A stretch of 64,000 bases of DNA from positions 186,001 through 250,000 of the forward strand of contig CAZLRH010000001.1 of the NCBI GenBank assembly GCA_964562015.1, in the 5' to 3' direction. The position numbers and the translations under genes were made by a program. Each line of letters opens with the position of its first letter. Position 1 is the first letter of the stretch. Source of the DNA: CAZLRH01 sp964562015 (GTDB lineage: Bacteria > Verrucomicrobiota > Verrucomicrobiia > Opitutales > JABDGR01). Below are positions 58,342-64,000 of the stretch, piece after piece. The notes beneath the pieces were generated by a model. It did no database searches, had not been told where the DNA came from, and saw nothing but the letters and a program-made list of their open reading frames with translations.

Positions 58342-59163
58342 TTATTCGCTCTGCAAAAAATCATCGAGCGGACTTTTCCCCTGAAAGTCCTCGCGGTGGT
58401 CTTCGTCGGATTTCTGGAACCGTCCTTGCTCAATCAATCGGTAGATGACTTCGCCCATCGTCGCAGACGAAACGATGCCCAACTTTTGTAATTCCGCGCG
58501 GGCCGCGGCGCCATAGAGCTTTTGGGCCACGGTTGGGGCGACCGCTAGAATTTCGCCGCCACTGACGTTGGCGTATCTTTTCACCCGTGGACCATTAAGG
58601 ACTGCCTGGACACATTCCTCGACAAACAAAATAGCCTCAATCTCGGCGGGTGACAATGCTGGATAGCGGCCAGCAATTCTCTTGCGCGCCAAGCGCGGCA
58701 GAAGCGCTAATACCAACTCCGCTACCATTATTATCACTAACGGCTTCTCTGCGGCAAAGCCGTGTTTTTCGAGCTCGTGAACGACCTCGGTCTCAAACAG
58801 TGCCTTTTGTTTTCTGATTTTATCCCTGAATTCCTCGACCGCATTTTTTCCTTCCCCAAGCCTGATGTCCAAAATGCCGGGCACTTGCAGTCCAATGCGG
58901 TCGACCAATTCTTTCTGGCATGCCGCCGTAAAAAAAGGCGGCAACTTTTCGCGGGCTTCCTTCAAAAGCTGCGCGTGACCCCGGTCACTATTCAACAGGG
59001 GATGGGCCGCCGCCTCCGCCTCAGCACAGTCGGGGCAAAGATTGCGTGACGGACCGCTGGTGATCCCGAGGTGCTGATAAACGCCGTCCACGATGGAGCC
59101 GGAACTCGTCGCGGAGCAAAAATGCACGGTGGCCTCGTGCTTCTGGCATTTCTCGCACAGCAT
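58342..59163 (-). CDS. Zinc-motif protein with McsA-like N-terminus
   Basis: The 273-residue protein starts MLCEKCQKHEATVHFCSA with the C-x-x-C of McsA/UvrB-linked proteins, and has a second pair in RNLCPDCAEAEAAAH near residue 42. A long helical part (about 80-260) shows PAEIEAILFVEECVQAVLNG and GVSSATMGEVIYRLIEQGRF-like segments, but no McsA UVR motif. It could be a stress-response or adaptor protein; function is not assigned. It runs opposite to the aroA-cmk direction, splitting a cluster often seen intact. Confidence 0.7.
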   Translation of the reverse strand: MLCEKCQKHEATVHFCSATSSGSIVDGVYQHLGITSGPSRNLCPDCAEAEAAAHPLLNSDRGHAQLLKEAREKLPPFFTAACQKELVDRIGLQVPGILDIRLGEGKNAVEEFRDKIRKQKALFETEVVHELEKHGFAAEKPLVIIMVAELVLALLPRLARKRIAGRYPALSPAEIEAILFVEECVQAVLNGPRVKRYANVSGGEILAVAPTVAQKLYGAAARAELQKLGIVSSATMGEVIYRLIEQGRFQKSDEDHREDFQGKSPLDDFLQSE

Positions 59164-59186
59164 CGTGATAGTATAATTCGATTTTC

Positions 59187-59296
59187 AACCACAAGAAGCA
59201 CAAAAGGCACAAAAAAGAGTCGCGCTTTGATATGGCCCGTACGCTTGAGCGAGCGCGGCAAGCGTCTGTTATGTGCCTTTGGTGCTTCTGGGGGTT
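59187..59296. repeat. Inverted-repeat element, family G
   Basis: AACCACAAGAAGCACAAAAG (59187 on) faces ATGTGCCTTTGGTGCTTCTG ending near 59296. The rest of the 352-nt spacer to 59515 is AT-rich and pyrimidine-rich, with no gene; it would give cmk a leader without a Shine-Dalgarno site. Confidence 0.75.
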
Positions 59297-59515
59297 AATT
59301 CTTCCTTTTAGCTGCATTGGTTCAACAACAGTCCGCTTCAGACCAGGGAGCTTCGCCCTGGCCGCGTCCGCCATTTTACCCATGATTTTTCTTCCTCCCA
59401 TCCCTGCCCTGTCTATGCTGGAGCTTGGCCTTTATCGTTGCTCGCTTATCCTTTATCGTTCGTCCTTCCTGCTTTTGCATTTTCCCTTTTGAACTTTTAA
59501 TTTTTAATTTCCTCC

Positions 59516-60205
59516 ATGTCCACCCCTGCCCCTTTTCTCATCATCGCTGTCGACGGCGGCGCGGCGTCGGGCAAATCCACCGTGGCGCGGGCGCTGGCCG
59601 AGCGTTTTCATTTGTTGCACGCCGACACCGGAGCCTACTACCGGTCAGTGACTTTCGCCCTGTTGCGCGCCGGGGTGCCGCCGGATGAAGCCCAGGCCGT
59701 CGAGGCGGCCCTCCCGCAGTTGTCCCTGGAAACGCTGGTGGAGGGTAATGCGGCCCGTCTGGCGATTGCGGGCGCAGCGCCCCAGCCGGGGGATTTGCGC
59801 TCCAAAGAGGTCACCGAGCGGGTGTCGCGTTTCGCCGCGTTGCCGGCGGTGCGCCATTTCCTGCTTGAGTTCCAACGCGGCCAGGCCGAGGTGGCCAGGG
59901 GGCACGGTTTTGCCGGCCTCATCATGGAGGGGCGCGACATCGGCTCGGCGATTTTTCCGCAGGCGGACCTGAAGCTTTTCCTCACCGCGGATCCGGCAAT
60001 TCGCGCGCATCGGCGGGCGGCTGAAGGCGTGGCCGATGCCGTGGCCGAACGCGACCGGCTGGACGCCACGCGCGAGTCCTCGCCGATGACCTGCCCGCCG
60101 GGGGCGAAGGTGATTGATTCATCGCACCTTTCACAAGAAGAAGTCGTCGCGCATCTCGGTTTGCTGGTGAACGAGGCCCGGCGGACCAAATCCGGCCCGG
60201 CATGA
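59516..60205 (+). CDS. cmk: Cytidylate kinase
   Basis: Cmk phosphorylates (d)CMP with ATP. The 229-residue protein has the P-loop VDGGAASGKSTVARALAERF (residues 13-32), LHADTGAYYRSVTFALL, GRDIGSAIFPQADLKLFLTA and an R-rich lid (RAHRRAAEG). Length fits bacterial Cmk. Its stop overlaps the plsC start (ATGA), so translation is coupled. ATG start after a pyrimidine-rich leader. Confidence 0.95.
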   Translation: MSTPAPFLIIAVDGGAASGKSTVARALAERFHLLHADTGAYYRSVTFALLRAGVPPDEAQAVEAALPQLSLETLVEGNAARLAIAGAAPQPGDLRSKEVTERVSRFAALPAVRHFLLEFQRGQAEVARGHGFAGLIMEGRDIGSAIFPQADLKLFLTADPAIRAHRRAAEGVADAVAERDRLDATRESSPMTCPPGAKVIDSSHLSQEEVVAHLGLLVNEARRTKSGPA

Positions 60206-60900
60206 ATCCCCCGGCCGCCCATGCCGCCTCCAGTGCGGCCAGCCGTCCGGAGTTGCCGTGGTTTTACGGGCTGACGGCAGCGGGCGCGCGCGCGTTTTAT
60301 CAAGTGCTGGGCCGCGCCGAGGTGGCCGGGCTCGAAAACATTCCGCGCACGGGGCCGTTTTTAATGACGGCGAACCATGCGAGTTTTCTCGACCCGCCGC
60401 TGCTGGGCTGCTTTTTGCCGCGGCCGCTGCGCTATTTCGCTCGCAAGACGCTGTGGATCGGACCGCTGGCGTGGGCCTTGGATCAATTGAATTGCATTCC
60501 GCTCGACCGCGACGGCGACGGCGACATCGCGGGCTTCAAGCGGGTGTTCGCGGCGCTCCAGGCTGGCGAGGCCGTGCAGGTTTTTCCCGAAGGCACGCGC
60601 ACGCCCGATGGAAACTTGCAGCCACCGCGCCGGGGCGCGGGCCTACTGGCGGCGCGGCTGGGCGTGCCCGTCGTGCCGGCGCGCGTGTTTGGCACTTATG
60701 AGACGCTGAATCGCCGCCAAATCATCCCGCGTCCGTTTTATCGGCTCGGTGTCACGTATGGAAAGCCGCTGCTGCCCGCCGACTACGATCCCGGCCCGAA
60801 ACAGTCCGAGCGTTACGAAACCGTCGTCGCGCGCATCATGGCCGCCATCGCGGCCCTGCCGCCGCCGTGGGAGAACGAGAAAAAACGCCTGGGCGAATAA
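60202..60900 (+). CDS. plsC: 1-acyl-sn-glycerol-3-phosphate acyltransferase
   Basis: PlsC acylates lysophosphatidic acid at the inner membrane in phospholipid synthesis. The 232-residue protein has the catalytic NHASFLDPPLLG (H-x4-D), PLDRDGDGDIAGFKRVFAAL and VFPEGTRTPDGNLQPPRRGA (substrate-binding), then VPVVPARVFGT. No strong membrane helix is needed in this family. It is coupled to cmk, a frequent pairing. ATG start. Confidence 0.93.
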   Translation: MNPPAAHAASSAASRPELPWFYGLTAAGARAFYQVLGRAEVAGLENIPRTGPFLMTANHASFLDPPLLGCFLPRPLRYFARKTLWIGPLAWALDQLNCIPLDRDGDGDIAGFKRVFAALQAGEAVQVFPEGTRTPDGNLQPPRRGAGLLAARLGVPVVPARVFGTYETLNRRQIIPRPFYRLGVTYGKPLLPADYDPGPKQSERYETVVARIMAAIAALPPPWENEKKRLGE

Positions 60901-60903
60901 AAT

Positions 60904-63900
60904 TTATTTCGTCGCCGCCGCGCCGCGGGCGAAGAGCGGGATGCGGTCGAGCACTTTGTCCTGAAACGTCTCAAACAAAAGGTAAAGCGCGGGCGTGACG
61001 AAGAGCGTGAGGAATTGCGCGACGATAAGGCCACCGACAATCACGAGGCCCAGTGGCTGGCGCGAGCTGCCGTCGTTGCCCCACGCGAGCGCAATGGGCA
61101 AGGCGCCGAAGACCGCGGCCATGGTCGTCATTAAAATCGGACGCAACCGCTCAAGACACGCCTCGATGACGGCATCCAGCGGCGTTTTGCCCTCGGCCTG
61201 GCGCTGAATGGCGAAGTCCACCATCATGATGCCGTTTTTCATCACGATGCCCATGAGCATGAACAGGCCGACAAACGCGTAGAGCGAAAATTGCGCGTGA
61301 AACAAATAGAGCGTGAGGAAGCCGCCCACCGTGGCGACAGGCAACGCGCTCAGGACCGTCAGCGGGTGCATATAGCTTTCGTAGAGAATCGCGAGAATCA
61401 CGAACATCACGAAGACGGCCACTAGCGCGAGCGGCCCGGCGGATTTTGCGAGTTCGTCGAACACTTCGGCCTGGCCCTGAAAGCTATGCGTCAAACCTTG
61501 CGGGACGATGGTTGCGGCGAGTTCGCGCAAGCGGGCGGTGGCGGCGCCCACGGGATAATCCGGCGCGAGGTCGAAATAAATCGTGGCGGAGGGAAAACTG
61601 TTCACGTGATTGACCTGCAAGGGCGCGAGCTTGGGTGCCCACGTCGCAATGGCCGAAAGCGGCACGAGTGTGCCGGCGCCGCCGGTGGGGGTGCCCACGA
61701 GGCTGGCATCAGCGCCGGGCATGCCGGCCTTGGGTGCGACGTCGCGCGTGGCCTTCAGATAGAGCAGATTCAAATCGTCCGCGGTGCGGCGGAAACGATT
61801 CGAGCCCTCGACGATAACCTGGTATTGCTGCACAGGAGATTTGATGAGGTAAACATAGTTTTGCGAAAAGGCGTTGCCAAGAAGCGTCTCAATGTCCTGC
61901 GCGGTGATGCCATAGGCCGAGGCGAGTTCGCGGTTGATGTCCACTTTCAACTGCACGCTGTTGGGAAAGATGTCGGACGACACGCTCGTGAAGCCCGGTT
62001 CTTTTTTCAGCGCGTCGATCAATTCCTGTGTGGTGTGCTGCACCACGTCGGGATCGAGGCCGGAAATCGAATAGGCGTAATCGCCCTGCAAGGTGCTCGT
62101 CGCGCCGGTGGAAAGATTGAGCACCGGCATGGGATTGAAGAGCGGATTGACGTCGGGCACTTCGCTTAAAATGCGCTGGTGAATGCGTTGATTTACGACG
62201 TCAATCGAAGGCCGCTGGCTGCGGTCGCCCAACACGTAGAACACGATGCCCTGATTCGAGCTGAAGAGGTCGCCCCGCCCGGTGAGGGAGAAGGAATATT
62301 TGACCGCCGGATCCTCCGCCACCACTTGCGAAACCTGCCACTGCAATTCCTGCACTTGGTGGGGCGAGACGGCGTCCTGCGTCAGCCACAAGCCGCGCAC
62401 GAGGCCGCTATCGCCGACGGGGAGAAAAGTTTGCGGCAATTGTGTATAGAGCCAGCCGGCTCCGGCGAGCGAGCCCGACCACACCAAGACCGCGAGCCAG
62501 CGGACGCGCAGGAAACCGCCCAGCATGGCACGGTAAACGGAGCGGAGCGCGCCCTCGATGGCCCGCGCGCGGCGCTCGAGCCAGTTCGGGCCTTTTTCAT
62601 CATGCGTGCCGACGATGCGCGCGCACATCATCGGCGTGACCGTGAGCGAAACGAGTCCCGAGGCGAGAATGGCGACGACGATGGTCATCGAAAATTCGCG
62701 GAAAATGCGCCCGAGCTGGCCGCCCATGAACAGCAGCGGGATGAATACGCACGCGAGCGTGAGCGTCATCGAAAGAATGGTCGTGCTGATTTCACGCGCG
62801 CTGGCCAGGGTGGCCTCCGCGCCGCGTTCGCCAGCCTCGACGTGGCGTGTCATGTTTTCCAAAAACACGATGGCGTCGTCGACGAGGAAGCCGATGGCGA
62901 GGGTGAGCGCGAGGAGCGAGAGATTATCCACGCTGTACCCGAGCAAATACATAACCATGAACGTGAGCAGCATTGATAGCGGCAGCGAAACGACGGGAAT
63001 GACCGTGTGCACGATGCGGCCGAGAAAGAGAAAAATAATCACCACAACCAAACCGAAGGCCAGCATCAGCGTGTGCTCGACATCCACCACCGAGGCCTTG
63101 ATGGGGCCCGCCGCGGCGTAGGGCACAAACGTCGTCACCGTGCCGGGGAGCGTCTGCTGGATTTCCGCGAGGGCGGCCTGCGCGCGCTTGGTGACCTCGA
63201 TGGTGTTCGTGTTCGGCGCCTGGATGCAGGTCAGGCCGATGACCAACTGGCGCTTGCCGGCATCGTGCGCATAAAACAAATTGTAGAAGTAGAGGTTGTT
63301 GACGCTCTCCTCGCAGTTGGCGACGTCCTTGAGGTACACGGGCGCGCCGCCGCGCTGCGCAACGATGAGATTTTTATAATCCTCCGCGGTGCTCAGTTGG
63401 CCGTTGGGCTGCACGACCAGCGTGATGTCCGGCCCTTCGAGCTGGCCGGTGCTCTGCATCACGGTGCCGTTTTGCACGGCGGTGGTGATGTCGGTGACGG
63501 TGAGGCCGCGGTTGTACAATTTTTGCGGATCCACCTGGATGCGCACCGCGCGCATGGCGCCCCAGACGTAGGCGTTGGAAATGCCGTCAATCATACTGAG
63601 CCGTTGCGCAATCTGGTTGTAGGCCACGTCGTAAAGCTGGCTTTCCGTGAGCACCGACGAAGTCACCGCCACGATGAAAAACGGAAAGGCGTTGGGATTC
63701 GTGACTTGGTACTGCGGCGGCGTCGGCATGTTCGACGGCAGGTTCGGCTGCGCGCGGGTGATGGCCGACTGCACGTCGGCGCACGCCTGGGTGATGCTTT
63801 TATCGAGCGCGAATTGCAGGATGATCTGGGTGTTGCCCTCGGTGTTTTGCGAGGTCATCAACTGCAGCCCCTGAATCTGCATCAGCTGCTGTTCGAGCGG

Positions 63901-64000
63901 CGAGGCGACGTTCGAGCCCATCGTCGCGGGGTCCATGCCGGGAAAAGCCGCGGTGATGGTGAGCACCGGGTAATCAACGTTCGGCAGGGCCGCCACCGGC
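60904..64000 (-). CDS. RND efflux transporter permease (N-terminus beyond right edge)
   Basis: The visible part, just over 1030 residues, begins PVAALPNVDYPVLTITAAFP, which is usually about residue 30 of the HAE1/MdtB-type RND proteins, so about 30 residues are missing. It has the two periplasmic loops, the TM4 Asp pair in LTLAIGFLVDDAIVFLENMT, the FIPLLFMGGQLGRIFREFSM helix, the MAAVFGALPIALAWGNDGSS repeat-half end and C-terminal FARGAAATK. It pumps drugs or metabolites with an adaptor and an outer-membrane channel, which are not in the window. It is convergent with plsC. Confidence 0.95.
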   Translation of the reverse strand, partial: PVAALPNVDYPVLTITAAFPGMDPATMGSNVASPLEQQLMQIQGLQLMTSQNTEGNTQIILQFALDKSITQACADVQSAITRAQPNLPSNMPTPPQYQVTNPNAFPFFIVAVTSSVLTESQLYDVAYNQIAQRLSMIDGISNAYVWGAMRAVRIQVDPQKLYNRGLTVTDITTAVQNGTVMQSTGQLEGPDITLVVQPNGQLSTAEDYKNLIVAQRGGAPVYLKDVANCEESVNNLYFYNLFYAHDAGKRQLVIGLTCIQAPNTNTIEVTKRAQAALAEIQQTLPGTVTTFVPYAAAGPIKASVVDVEHTLMLAFGLVVVIIFLFLGRIVHTVIPVVSLPLSMLLTFMVMYLLGYSVDNLSLLALTLAIGFLVDDAIVFLENMTRHVEAGERGAEATLASAREISTTILSMTLTLACVFIPLLFMGGQLGRIFREFSMTIVVAILASGLVSLTVTPMMCARIVGTHDEKGPNWLERRARAIEGALRSVYRAMLGGFLRVRWLAVLVWSGSLAGAGWLYTQLPQTFLPVGDSGLVRGLWLTQDAVSPHQVQELQWQVSQVVAEDPAVKYSFSLTGRGDLFSSNQGIVFYVLGDRSQRPSIDVVNQRIHQRILSEVPDVNPLFNPMPVLNLSTGATSTLQGDYAYSISGLDPDVVQHTTQELIDALKKEPGFTSVSSDIFPNSVQLKVDINRELASAYGITAQDIETLLGNAFSQNYVYLIKSPVQQYQVIVEGSNRFRRTADDLNLLYLKATRDVAPKAGMPGADASLVGTPTGGAGTLVPLSAIATWAPKLAPLQVNHVNSFPSATIYFDLAPDYPVGAATARLRELAATIVPQGLTHSFQGQAEVFDELAKSAGPLALVAVFVMFVILAILYESYMHPLTVLSALPVATVGGFLTLYLFHAQFSLYAFVGLFMLMGIVMKNGIMMVDFAIQRQAEGKTPLDAVIEACLERLRPILMTTMAAVFGALPIALAWGNDGSSRQPLGLVIVGGLIVAQFLTLFVTPALYLLFETFQDKVLDRIPLFARGAAATK

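Noticed and set aside
1..64000. tRNA, rRNA or tmRNA genes
   Set aside because: The spacers were read for cloverleaf and conserved rRNA stretches and none was recognised; a covariance-model scan was not possible here.

Overview
The window looks like chromosome of a high-GC, Gram-negative bacterium of the Verrucomicrobiota, most likely class Opitutia (Opitutae). This is inferred from gene content and not from a marker tree. The pointers are a PEP-CTERM anchored protein built of GloVer-type repeats, a BlaI/M56 regulator pair with a huge extracytoplasmic part, two-copy AP2-like and DUF6714 proteins, a PilM-N-O-secretin operon, and spacers packed with imperfect inverted repeats that recur across the window. 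No rRNA, tRNA, CRISPR array, transposase or integrase was recognised.

Layout. 1-2586 (- strand) holds two exported proteins: a pepsin-like aspartic protease cut by the left edge, and the PEP-CTERM protein. 2758-7396 holds two hypotheticals, a PadR regulator with its membrane partner (their promoter carries a palindromic operator and appears to give a leaderless mRNA), an anchored repeat protein with a Gly-rich tail, and a DUF1697 protein. 7475-13013 is the L-arabinose pathway araB-araA-araD. The promoter and 5' end of araB are present twice, as 105-bp direct repeats flanking a lower-GC insert that carries a HEAT-like repeat gene. 13347-20232 holds a small secreted protein and then BlaI - 1754-residue BlaR/M56 mosaic - anchored accessory protein, preceded by a 32-bp perfect palindrome.

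20561-31343 is mixed housekeeping: class IV aminotransferase, AP2-like protein, two pseudopilins, HtpG, an RlmM-like and a SpoU methyltransferase, an exported esterase and a DUF2851 protein. 31548-35023 is an iron cassette (FTR1 permease, ApbE-DUF2271 fusion, PepSY-like membrane protein) behind two Fur-box-like sites. 35164-46782 holds a transporter-HEAT fusion with a STAS protein, a TIM-barrel isomerase, ribosomal protein bS21, TrmH, a hydrolase, leuC/leuD, DoxX and a methyltransferase. 46809-51715 (- strand) is the pilM-N-O-P-like-secretin operon; it probably works with prepilin-type subunits such as those at 22331-23654. 51981-53601 is a lower-GC run of short, probably decaying exported genes. 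53954-60900 holds an oxidoreductase, pyrE, tyrA, aroA, cmk and plsC, with an opposite-strand zinc-motif gene between aroA and cmk. The right edge cuts an RND efflux pump.

Most intergenic spacers, including those inside the ara, leu and tyrA-aroA gene runs, contain paired inverted repeats of at least six families. The two most unusual loci are the BlaI/BlaR mosaic and the insertion that duplicated the araB promoter.
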